In this document: positions 1 to 11,100 of the stretch, in pieces
Position numbering within the stretch: the first letter of the stretch is position 1
Layout: every line of letters starts with the position of its first letter
DNA from: Nectonema munidae
Lineage: Eukaryota; Nematomorpha; Nectonematoida; Nectonematidae
Direction: 5' to 3'
NCBI GenBank assembly: GCA_030549495.1
Contig: JAUIRK010000159.1
Span: 1 to 64,000, forward strand
DNA length: 64,000 nucleotides
Position numbers and translations under genes: made by a program
The notes under the pieces: generated by a model
Databases searched by the model: none
The model's input: the letters and a program-made list of their open reading frames with translations, nothing else
Told to the model about the DNA's origin: nothing

Positions 1-299
1 AAAATAAAATAAACTTTTGCAGTTTTGATCCCTGCAGATATTTATTCATTCTTTAAATTAATTTAGTAGTTTGCTTTTTGAAAAAAACTTTCAATGTAGA
101 TTCATTAATTTTCGGTAAGAGGAAGCTTGTATATAAGTTGTCAAATAGTAAAGCATAACAAGCAGTATTTCTAAAATACTAGAAAAATACTCTATGAGCT
201 CATTTTTAGGTTTCTTCAGCAATAAGACATTTTATACGATTATCAATTTGCTTCCATTCCTAAATTTTCCAAAAATCACATCCATGCACTCTTTATAAA

Positions 300-1030
300 T
301 GAAGTTACATGTTGATAAATCTGATGAAGTCCTGTTCATAGATCTCTCTGGGCTTTTGATAGTATTTCTCATGATATTCTAATAACCAAAGTATTACTTG
401 GATTTTCTTTCGAGACAACTGCATTTTTGAAGCCTACTTATCTAATCGTGCCAGAAAGTTTAATTTGATGGCCTTAAATCTTATCAAGTTTTGTCTCTTC
501 GTTAATGACATTAATAGGTTTAATAAAAATACACAATTCTATAAGTCTGAAGAAATCTCAAAATTGTATGCTTCAATCTCCTCAGTAGATCAAACAATAA
601 ATTCAATTCTTGAATGGTGTTCTTTGTGTCAACTTATTGTAAATAAAAATAAGACAAAAACGATCTTTTTTCCAACAAGGATTGAGTTTAGTGGCAATAT
701 AGGATTTGTTCAAAGATTAAACCTCCTTGCCTCCTTAATAAATAAAAATTGAACCAGGAAAGGTCATATAAATTTTGTAGAAGCCAAACCAACCTCGGTC
801 CATGGTATATTCCGAAGATATAAAAACGAGTTACCGGCCCATTCTAAAATCAGAATTATAAAAGTTTGTTCATACCTCATTGCTACCTCCGCATTATTAA
901 CTGGGGATATCCTGATATCACCAAATTATGCGGTCTTGAAAAAGAAGCTTCTCGGATCATTTTCAACATGCGCTCCCTTAATCATAACTTTCTAAATAAA
1001 TATTCCATTTTCGATTGCGTTGCAACTTTT
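300..1030 (+). pseudogene. LINE reverse transcriptase remnant
   Basis: Fragments of a non-LTR reverse transcriptase lie in several frames. At about 335-395 the palm motif reads LFIDLSG, then after a frame change AFDSISHDILIT. At 600-690 a post-palm stretch has the ILEWCSLCQLIVNKNKT pattern. At 890-970 the C-terminal INWG...KEASRIIFN signature appears, as in the LINE copies at 25.6 and 32.5 kb. The YADD box was not seen. The 1,100-1,340 stretch after it may be its 3' end but has no recognisable coding. This is a decayed LINE piece with no function expected. Confidence 0.6.
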
Positions 1031-1460
1031 TGCAGTTCCCTCTGGCCCGTTTGCATACTAACACACATTTTACTGGACTTTGGATTTTCTTGAGTGTATA
1101 AATGTTTTTGCGGAAAATATTTAAATTGTTTATACACAGATTTTATATGGGCTTTTTTTGCGAAAAGCCCACAAAGCCCGTACTTATTCTTTTTCCGCCA
1201 ATCAATCATGTTTCACAGTCGTTCTGTTTTGTGTATGTGTGTATACCTTGCCCTATTCCTTTTTATTCGTTCTGCCATCGTAAACCATTTCTTCTTCTCC
1301 TTCTTCATATACTTTAAAGTGCCAAATAAATAGCATTTAGACGCCCGTTCCTTAATTTGTGTGATATATTTTCACTTTGAATTAATTGGGGTTGCAAAGT
1401 GCGTGTTTAAAACAAAATATACCTCGTTTCAACACTAAGAAAACAAATGTTTATTGTAGA

Positions 1461-1740
1461 TAAAAAAGGCCTTGTGCTGTATACAACCGCGACATAAAAG
1501 TTAACAAAGACAAAAGCAAATTAAGTTTAAATGCCGTTGTAAAATAGATGCCGTACTCTAAAAAATATAAACATTAAATATTTTGCGGTTTACATCTAAC
1601 ACAAATGTGAAGGGATTTGTTTTTCATAGTTTCTCTCAGGGGTTCTAAAAAACCCGTATGTACAATTTAAAGGTAAAAAATCAAATTAACTTAATTCAAA
1701 AAATACTTTTAAATTTAACTTAAATGCTGAAAAATATTTA
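1461..1740 (+). repeat. dispersed repeat, copy 1 of 2
   Basis: This interval matches 29,805-30,040 in the same orientation, with many substitutions and small indels. Shared blocks include CTCTAAAAAATATAAACATT and CTCAGGGGTTCTAAAA. No coding capacity was seen. It is probably an old interspersed repeat of unknown class. Confidence 0.6.
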
Positions 1741-1903
1741 ACTTCAGAAAACATTGAGCCTTAAAATTATTCCTTTCTGATTAATAAAAGTTCTTTAGTT
1801 CAATGAACCCCAAGTATTGAATGTTGGTTTTCAAATTTAAAAATTTTATATCTTGTGGCTTCAAGCCGTGAAAAACATCATCGAGCTTTAAGAGCATAAA
1901 GAC

Positions 1904-2720
1904 CAGGGTTTCTCAAAGTGGGCGGTACCGCCCCCTAGGTGGCGGTAGAGATGTTCAAGGGGGCGATGAGTTATTAATATTTTACTTGTTTGAAACGAAA
2001 TATGATAAAGAACTTAATCACAAATATAAAGATACGTTACTGACTGTATTTTAAATAGAAGAAAACTAAAAGATAAAGAGGACGGGTGATGAGTGTGTGA
2101 AATATGCGTTACAAGAGGGAGGGGGTTGAAATTTTATTAATTTTGCCTTATGTAATATCCCCTTATTTTGTTTTTTTCCAGACTCTAATTTTAACATATA
2201 TTTGTTTTTAATGGCTACAAATATTCAAACAAAGAAAAAGTGCCGGCAGTATAGTTCAGAATACTTAAAGTATGGGTTTGTTTTAGCACCACATAGTCAA
2301 CATCAACCTTTTCAAACAAAGCTATGAAACCTTCTAGGCTTCAAGAACATTTCATAAAGATTCATTCTGATAAATCAAACAAAGATTTAGTTTATTTTCA
2401 ATCACTTCAGGAAAAGCTTCAAAAAAGAAAAAATATAGCAAACATGCTTTTTGGAACTTCTTCACAACAAACAACTGATGGCTTGAAAGCTTCATACAAA
2501 ATATCCTTGCTGATTGCTAAATCTGGTAAGCGTCACACAATTGGAGAAGAACTTATTATGCCTGCAGTGTCAACTGTTTTACACAAAACACCTGATCAAA
2601 TCATAAAGTCAATTCCCCTCAGTGAATCTACCAAGATATTCAAAAAAACAACCAAGCAACTCAAAAAGAGAAGGCCTAATCAAAAACTTAAATACTACTT
2701 TCTCTTACCTTGATCTTTGA
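1904..2720 (+). mobile_element. hAT transposon, 5' portion (ZBED5-like)
   Basis: The left terminus CAGGGTTTCTCAAAGTGGG is typical of hAT ends related to ZBED5/FAM200 transposases. It precedes an N-terminal transposase fragment on the same strand. No matching right terminus was found after 2,713, so the element is cut off where unrelated sequence begins. The target duplication cannot be determined. Confidence 0.6.
2212..2713 (+). pseudogene. hAT transposase N-terminus, BED-finger region damaged
   Basis: The ATG at 2,212 opens MATNIQTKKKCRQYSSEYL, the usual start of ZBED5/SCAND3-like transposases. The reading frame then shifts near 2,310, where the first finger cysteines (a CxxC block) should be. 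From there FSNKAMKPSRLQEHF and LLIAKSGKRHTIGEELI continue to 2,713. The missing bases remove the front half of the BED zinc finger, so DNA binding should be lost. No RNase-H catalytic core remains. It is related by family to the C-terminal fragments at 18.9 and 28.5 kb. Confidence 0.7.
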
Positions 2721-2919
2721 TGTGACATTTTCCTACTGTCGGTGAAATAAATTTTCCGGCCAACCTCATTTCTGAATTTTCTTCAATTATCTTCAATCCA
2801 TGGATTCCTATATCTAAAAATGAAATTTTAAAATTACTTAGAGTTGTTTTACTGTGTTTTATAAAGGCATGGTTCCTAACCTGATTCACTCCATTCTCCC
2901 TCTTATCAACTTTCAACAT
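2695..2919 (-). other. unassigned coding-like fragment
   Basis: An open stretch of 74 codons on the minus strand abuts the broken end of the hAT. It resembles the tail of a retroelement protein (FKISFLDIG, MRLAGK), possibly Penelope-like, but no diagnostic motif is present. From 2,920 to about 3,400 nothing is recognisable. Confidence 0.2.
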
Positions 2920-3410
2920 TCTGATGGCCCGTCTATTTTACCTTTTCATATATGTATACAAATTTGTTTCGTTTATTTTGAAACACGCAATCATTTAAGG
3001 TTCAGTAGATTTAGCAAGTATGAATCATTAATGATGAATTGATCCTTTTGGAATGGGTCATAGAACTAATATTGAAAAAAATCTCAAAAATTGAAAACAA
3101 ATTATTTAAATATAAACAATTCATAATAACTTTGTGAAAAAACAGAAAAATATATCTTAGAAATTGAATATCAAAATTATCGCTAGAAATATTGCCATTT
3201 TCCACGCTATGCAAAAGTATGTAAAGAAAATGTAAAGTTTTTTATATTAAATTTGTGGAGAAATGAAAGCTCTTCAAAAATATTAAGATTCCAATTATAA
3301 ACATTCTGAATAGTTTCCTAAATAGAGGTAAGACTTTTTAATACGATTTCTTAATTGTAAATTATTTACCTTTTATTTAAGTTTTAAGATTCCTTATGTT
3401 TATATTACAA

Positions 3411-4110
3411 GGAAAAGTTTATAAAATTGAAAAAGGCAAAATATCGTTAGGCCATTCAAAAAAGGGAGATGTCAATCTTGAATCTTCTTCGGAAAGTTGG
3501 ATATTGAACTTTGAGAATTAGGGCACTAAAAGAAGACTTGGATCAGTAAAATAATGTAAATAAATATTCCTTGTGTATAATTTAAGTACTCCACTGCATA
3601 GGCATTCATTCTCAAAGGTCTAAAACAGGAAGGGGAGCAGGTCGTATATCGGGGCATGTCTAATAAGACCTTTGATATCTATCGTCACTCGTTTGATGTG
3701 TCAGATGCTCCAAAGTAGTTCATTGAAATGTCTGAAGATATCCTGAAATCTCCTTTTGACAAGAGAAACAATTTTGAAAAAGATGATAAAATATCCTTTT
3801 ATTCATAAAAATCCTTAACCACTGATTTGCTTCTTTTCTTAGGCATGGTGTTGTACCTGGACTTGAATAAAAGAAACAATTCTCTCAAACACCGTTTACA
3901 AAGGAGCACTTGAAGGAGCAATCGAAACTAGGAACCATTATGTTAGAACGCGGTGTCGAAAGCTTTCTCAAAAGAAGACATTGGTTTGTATGCCTACAGG
4001 TCTGTATTGAAAATGATACATTCTCTGTGTCTATAACTGATCTTTTCTATGAGATCGTATCCCTTTACTTGGAACTTGAATGCAAAGAGTGTCTTCCTCA
4101 ACTAAAATAA
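3411..4110 (+). pseudogene. decayed multi-exon host-type pseudogene
   Basis: Three coding-like pieces are separated by intron-like gaps with acceptor-type AG ends. Piece A (3,411-3,546) contains GKISLGHSKKGDVNLESSS. Piece B (3,601-3,783) contains GLKQEGEQVVYRGMSNKTF and then SEDILKSPFDKRNNFEKD. Piece C (3,844-4,060) contains FTKEHLKEQSKLGTIMLER and, after a frame change, EDIGLYAYRSVLKM. There are in-frame stops in A, B and C and one frameshift in C. The composition is unlike the LINE or transposase fragments nearby. I do not recognise the family. A dead copy of a host gene is the best reading. Confidence 0.4.
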
Positions 4111-4364
4111 TTTGGAAATCTTTTTCTTTTATTGATTTATAGGCAACTTTGTAACTCTCGTACCTAAACTCGATGGATGAGAACTATTTTGTAGAAGCTA
4201 CACAACATGAATAATACACTTTAGGCCAACACATGACAAGGAAAGGAATTTCTTTTTGTTAAGATGAGTCAGGAGAAATTGTTCAAAATATAAATTTAAT
4301 ATCATACAAAAATATTTAAAATTTTAAGTTTTTATTTGTTGATAGAATCACGAAATTTGTCTAT

Positions 4365-4740
4365 CATTTGCATATTGCAAAATATAGGTAATAACTTTTG
4401 TAACATCGTATGAGGTAGCAAAATATGAACAGAAAGTTTCATATTTTTTAAAGAATATTTTTCGAATCTTTAAAGAATTTTATTTTGATTATTTGACACA
4501 TATATTATTTAATATCGTGAAAAAATTGCAAAATATAGGTAATAACTTATATCACATCGTCTCCCCGAATGAGGTATATCAAATCTTACATCTAGCAAAA
4601 TATGAAGTGACAGGTTGGAGATGAACCATCGCAGTATACAGGTTGGAGATGACACTCAAGTTGTCTAGCCGCGTTCAACCGTACAGGTTATGAGATATAT
4701 ATAAATTTTTTTATAATAATTACTTATTTTATTATCTTAT
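4365..4740 (-). repeat. minisatellite-bearing block, left outer copy
   Basis: This is the reverse complement of sequence at 61,640-62,115. It has the ATAGGTAATAACTTTTGTAA box, the GAGGTATATCAAATCTTACA box and about two degenerate units of the ACAGGTTGGAGATGAA minisatellite, ending in CGTTCAACCGTACAGGTTATG. It marks the outer boundary of the left duplication arm. The match stops abruptly at about 4,365. From 4,111 to 4,364 nothing is recognisable. Confidence 0.75.
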
Positions 4741-5117
4741 CTGTGATTTTTGAGTTAAATCTTGTAACTTATAGATATCTGCCATACAAGCGGTCATTTC
4801 TGGCTATTTGTGCAGTTCGTATCTTAATGTTTAATGTTACCTACACCTGTTTCAATATATATTTTTTTGTTGTAATCTGTTACATAGACTTAATAAATAT
4901 CTTCTTCTCCTTCTTCTTCTTCAATAAACCCAACTGAATAAATATAGAGAAAATTGATAAAGTTTACACATCAAAATTTCAATTTGAAAGAAAGCATGTT
5001 GACATTATGTCCTAATTCAATTTGATTTTAATTAGTCAAAGGTAATCAAATGTTTTTTCTCTTCCCATTAAAAACCTACAGTTTAAGGGCATCCATTGAC
5101 CAGTCAAAGCAGACGTC

Positions 5118-5123
5118 TTTATT
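5118..5123 (-). promoter_or_regulatory. poly-A signal of left EGF-like gene
   Basis: AATAAA on the minus strand, about 56 bp after the stop codon at 5,179. The right gene copy has the equivalent hexamer at 61,229-61,234. Confidence 0.5.
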
Positions 5124-5178
5124 CAAATTCTATTGATTTCAGTTAAAAACCGTACATTGTCTGTCATCCATTTTTGGA

Positions 5179-8100
5179 TCATTTAAACAATTTTTTTGGA
5201 AATGAGGAATCTGTTGGAAGGTAAAAATTTGATCAATTTTTGAGTAATAAAGATAAGATTAAAATTGAGGATATTACTGAAAATGTTGACTTTTAAATGA
5301 ATGCGTACTTTCCTACAAAACCAACCGCGTCTATACAGAATAAGTATATAGAAATTACGTAGATCTCCTGTGTATTTTAAATCATATTCCCATTTTTGTC
5401 CAAAAGGAGATGTGAAAACTTGCAACTTCAACATGTCGAGTAGAATATCTTTTTGGCCATCGATATATTCTTTGAAGTTGGCAGTAGTAACTTCTGTTTC
5501 GATTATCTCTCTTCTATATCCATATCTTTCGACCAATTTCACCCAAGTACTCTTTTTAGCTTCAGATCGCCATTGAATTTGAGTTGAGCCATTGGGAAAT
5601 GTCTTTATTGAATTTAGGAATGATTTGGAATGCTCCAAGGTGGCTAAATTTTGAAAAATAGATCAGGAGAAAATTGATGAAGAAAGTTTTACGTTTGCAT
5701 TTGCCATCCACGTATGCACTGCCGGAGTCACACGCGCAATAAAATTCGTATTCACCATAAATTTCTACGCGCTCATCGCTTCCGTTGCACACGCCTGAAA
5801 ATATGCCATATATTAAATTTTTCTTCTTCATATCTTAAACACAACATCATGAGACAAAATTGGATGATGAAATAGTATATGCTATCTGTTTGCTCTAAAT
5901 ATTTTTCATGAATCATGTCACATGTGTAGGTACTCCTTTTCAAAACATCGAAATTTCTATAAGTAATAGTATATACTTGAGCGAACTAGACTTTATAATT
6001 TGAAATAAAAACTATCAGATCTGTTTTTATAAAATCGTGTTTTAACTTGGAGTTTTAAGGATATGTTTAATGTAAAAAAAGTCACTTGTGATTATAAGTG
6101 TAAAAACTATTTATATTTGTTAAGGTATCATATGTGATACGTTGGACACAAATGATAGTATTCAATTGCGTATTGTATTTGATACGTTGGGCATTAACGG
6201 GATATGTTATTATTAGAATTGTGAATGAATGCCCCATCATTTTCTTGGATTTCCGTAGTCACTGCTGTTATCGTAAAAATAAGGAAAAGATATTTATATA
6301 CTTTCACTTCGATAGCGCATGCACTTCTTCTCTCACATTCAAGTATATATATTACATATATTTTTTTTATTTAAAACTAAAAGTTCTTACTTTTGCATTT
6401 TGCTATTTTAGATTCGTCTATATTGTTAAATGGTTTGCAGTAACAAAATTTTTCCACTTCTGTTGCAACACAAAGGGAATTGGGTTGACATTTTTGGCCA
6501 TACTTGATCTCACAGGTATCTAAATTAATTAAATAAAATTAGGAATAAAAAGACTCTTTCTGTTTACCTAAGCAAGATCCATTGATTAGCGATTCATACT
6601 TTCCTTTGCAATTACAAACGAATCCTGTTATCGTTTCTAAACACTCTGACTTTCCTGGACACGTTGAGCTTCGTGGCAAATTTGCACATAGATGTACGTC
6701 TAAAATCAATTAGCGATGGTTTAAAAAACAAGTCAGAGTTTCGCATCAAAACTTGTTTTAATAACCGAAGAATACTCAAAATTTCTCTTCATTTTACAAA
6801 ATAAAGCGAATATCAGAAAATAAGCAGACCCTCAATAGTATCGCGTGTACAAAATGTACACTTAAAAGATTTTAATAAAGAAAAAATATCTTTATGAATT
6901 TTTTTACAACAACAATACACACTTGAGACTGAAAGACATCATAAAGACTAATATATTAAATTATAAAATAAGTATTTTGTATTACTGTATAAAAATAAAA
7001 AGCAAAGAACATACCCTAGTATTATGTGTACAAACTGTAGACATATGCTTTATGTAATAATTGCTGCTATGAATGATGCCTTGCAAAGCTTACTTAGAAT
7101 CGTAAAAGTACTTTTGACAAGCACATCTGTTTTCTTTCATAATTTTTCTTCATTTTGTTCATTCAATCCAAAATGCACAATCCTTTTTCTTTCGTATAAT
7201 TTTTCATTACTTTATTCTTTTTCAAGCGCGTTTGACTTTTTATTTATCTGTTGTTTTTCGTTCATAATGAAGGAAACTGAAAGAAAATGTTCTAAAAAGG
7301 CTCGTTTTTTCTTATCTATGCTCCAAGAAAATGATATCGAAATGACTGAAAATGTTCAAGGTAATGAGCTCGATCATTGTGAAGACGAATTTTTGTTGAA
7401 TGAAGATACTTCTGATCTGATGGAAGAACCACAAGGCAATCATAATGGCGGTGACAATGAAGGCGAAATCGAAATTTTTGTTGATGAATCAGAATCTGAA
7501 GATGGAAGCAGCGAAGAAAGTGAACCAAAAATTGTGAGTATGATAATGATCTCGTAGCCAACGGAATACGTTGGAATTATAACCTTATTCCTTCTGCTCT
7601 ACGAAAAAGAAATATTTTAACACAGAAACCTGGAGTTGTTTGCAGAGTTAACACCGAGATGGAAGCTTTTATGCTTTTTTATTCTGGGAAAATGTTTTTA
7701 CTTATTATGAGATATACAAACAGAAAAGTGAGTGATGTTTGCTATGAATATAAAACTAAAAATAAGTGTGCACAATGTCCTCCTCATATGGCAAGATTTT
7801 CTATGGAAGAAATAAAAGCTTCGTTTGCAATTCTAATTAGAGCAGGAGTTGATCGTGAAAACATGACAAATTTGCAAGAATTATGGACGGAAGTATATGG
7901 CAGACCTTTTTATAAGGCAACCATGTCTTTTCAAAGATTTAAGTTTTTTTCTAAAATGTTTACGTTTTGATAGTTTCAGAAACCGTGAAGAAAGAAAAAA
8001 ATCACGGCAATTTATGGAACTTGTTTCAAAAAAATACTAAATTTCTACATTACTGATATCAACATAACCTTAGATGAACAATTAGTTGGCTATACAGGCA

Positions 8101-11100
8101 AAGTCCCGGGTAGAGTCTACATGCCTAATAAATCACGTAAATATGGTGTTAAAATATATTGGGCTTGTGAGGCTTCTTCAGGTTTCTCCTTAAAAGGATA
8201 TATCCAGTGGTGGTTCTAGATTTTCAAAAGTGAGAGGGCCAAACAAAGGCCAAGTTTTTAAAAAGTTGTAAAGAAATAGGTTTAAAACTAAAAAATTTAA
8301 AACTTATCAATTTTTTTCATGAAAAAACTTATCGATATTTAGAATTCTGAAACTTTAGTTTTTTATAATCAATTTGGGTGGTGCTCTCACGTTCCGATGC
8401 CAGCAGAGACCTCAAATTAAGAGTGCTCTTGGTCTAAGATTCACCCGTCCAGATAAGAGAGATATTTCTTCCCCTGGATTCAAAACCCACTCAAAAAAAT
8501 TAAATTATAAAAAGTTTCGAGTAAATTTTAAATCCAGTAAAATAGGTATTTGATGTGGAGGGGCCAACATGGGGTCCAGCCAAAAAACTGAGGGGCCATG
8601 CCCCCCCCCCCCTTAAAACCGCCACTGGATATATCTATTATGATCCAAATAAAGATCTTGAAAAAAAATACGAGCAAAGTTTTTCCTGCAGTATTGTACT
8701 TCATTTGATGAAACCTTTTTTTGTTCAGGAAGGGAAGTTTATACTGATGTATTTTACTTCTCAAAAACTTGCTGTTGAACTGGCTAAAAAAATTTGACAC
8801 TAATAGGAACTATCAAAACCTCAAGGAAAGAAATTCCACACATCATGAAGACATTGAAAGGCCGTCAAGTTTTTTCTGCTCTTTCACTCTATGATCATGA
8901 AAATAAAATGTATTTTTTCCTATGCACCACGAAAAAAAATGTTTTGCTACTTTCATCTTCTCATTCTCAAATTGATACTTCTTCTAGAGAAGATTTAAAG
9001 CCTAACACCATCCTTGATTATAATGAAAACAAAAGTGGAGTAGACCTGATGGATGGAATAATGAAAGAGTTCACGACACGTAGAAAGAGCGTACTGATAA
9101 ATTACAACATAATAGACGTCTGCTGGCATAATGCTTTTATTTTTTTCTCAAAATTGGGTTAGGACTTCTAACTTTGATGAACCTTTTGCTAAAAACCGTT
9201 TACAAAAGCAAAGCTTTGTAAGAAAAACTAAACTTGCATGCATTATTCTAGGCTTTTTAGAATGCGATGAAGTAACAAAAGCACAACGTGCTAGAAGATC
9301 TTACGAATGCAAAAAATGGAGTCGATCTATTTCTTCAATTGCAAAAGAACAATATGTCCGGTACACAGAAAAAAATTAAAAAAGAATTATGTCTTTTTTG
9401 TAAATAGGGTTTTTAATATTTGTTTTTAATCTTTAAAAAAATATATGTTATAAAACTTTTTTATTTTGAAATTCTAGCTTTCTTGTTTGTTTACATTTTG
9501 TACACAAAATACTGTTAGGTGTTTAGATATTTAAGTACTGTATTGAGGGTTAATATTTTTCATTCGAGTGAATAGAAATAGTAACATGCCATTTCAAATT
9601 TCATAGGAATAAAAACATATAGTAAAAGTTGACATCTTGAACGTATGCAGAAGTTAGCGAATGCATTATATGAGTGTGTCCATTTGACAAGTGAAATCTT
9701 GTTTAACGGAAATATTTTCGCGTTTTGGGAACTCGTTCAGTCATAATGAATTCACACACCATTGCACACTTTTTGCCAAGAAATAATTTTGCTTCTATAT
9801 AACATCCATAGACTCAGTACCCGCGCTAAAAAATTATTAGGGCGCTGTGATGGGGCAATAAAAATTTACATTATGGAAAAAATTTGTTATCTTATCAGAA
9901 GAGGCTTGATCATTTACAGAGCATCAATGGTGATTGGTGTGTGTTTAGAGAAGAAATACATGTTACACACATATATACATATAACTTATGAGACAGTTTT
10001 GTTTCCAACATATGGCATAAATGTTCTCAAAGTTACGTGCATGCACATCTATATATGTTTTTATAATTTTTTCTTAAGTTAAGGCATTTGGGGCACTTTG
10101 AAAATTTTCGGGGGCAAAAAATAAAATTGGGGGGGGGGGGGCACTTGCCCGAAAAATATATAGGTAGCGCGGGCACTGCATAGACTCAATCAACTAGGCC
10201 AAGAGCAACTTAGTGTCTAACCCCACTAACTAAAAACAAACTTGATAAATTATTATTAAACTGATTTTGAATATCGTATCTTTTTTCTATATTTATAAAT
10301 TCATTAAATCCCATGTAAATTTACTTTAATATTAATTTTATATTAAAATTGTGTTCTCGACAAACTTAAAGAATTTCCTTTTTCTTAAAAGATTTTTCGT
10401 TTTTGTCTATATCTGCGTGTGTGTGTGCTTAAAAAAGTGTCCGGACAATTGGCCGACAGACATCTGACCGAATGGACATTTAGCCGAACCGACATTTCAC
10501 CAAACGGACATTTGACTGAACAGACATTTGACCAAATGGACATTTTAATCGAATAAACATTTAGAATACATTTTAGAATTTAGCATAGTTAGAATATTGT
10601 TAGTCTTAGAGTCGATGTTAGTATAGTATATAGTAGGATAGCATACTTTCAAATCCAACCATAAAATGGAAGATTGTGGGGCAGTTTTTTGTGGGTCAGT
10701 AATTAGTTAGACCCTTATAACCTACAAAAATATAGCAAATTAGTCCTGAGTGAGCAAGAGTGATTGATTACATAGATGCTTTTAATACTCGATGAACGAA
10801 GCTCCGGTTGCAGTTATAAGCGTGAAACTTGTGCTCTGTAGACGAATACATTTCATTGGTGGCACGTAAGGATATACAAAATAGTGTTATAAAAAGCGTA
10901 AGATAACATACGCATCTTTACCGTGTCCGGGCATTTGGCCGAAAGATCAATTGTCTGTTCTGTTCTGTTCGGTCAATGGTCTGTTCTGTCAAATGTCCGT
11001 TCGGTGAAATGTCTGTTCGGCCAAATGTATGTCGGCTAAATGTCCATTCGGTCAGATGTCTGTCGCCAATTCTCTTTCGGCTAAATGTCCGGGTTCCGTT

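Larger units (their letters stand above)
6829..9549 (+). mobile_element. piggyBac transposon, broken
   Basis: The ends are CCCTCAATA at 6,829 and TATTGAGGG at 9,541-9,549, followed by TTAA (9,550-9,553), the piggyBac target. The other duplication arm holds the unoccupied TTAA at 58,098-58,101. On the left side of the insertion the TTAA copy and about 8 more bases have been lost. At 2.7 kb the length fits a complete piggyBac carrying a 423-bp MITE. Insertion followed the duplication, or else occurred on one copy only. Confidence 0.85.

Noticed and set aside
982-1333. Open frames on both strands after the first LINE remnant
   Set aside because: Low-complexity hydrophobic or basic translations with no motif; probably LINE 3' sequence.
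6134-6523. Plus-strand open frame of 129 codons opposite the left EGF-like gene
   Set aside because: It overlaps exon 7 and introns of the minus-strand gene and has no independent features.
8528-8800. Open frames on both strands spanning the MITE edge in the piggyBac
   Set aside because: They cross the insertion boundary; only the part after 8,635 belongs to the transposase.
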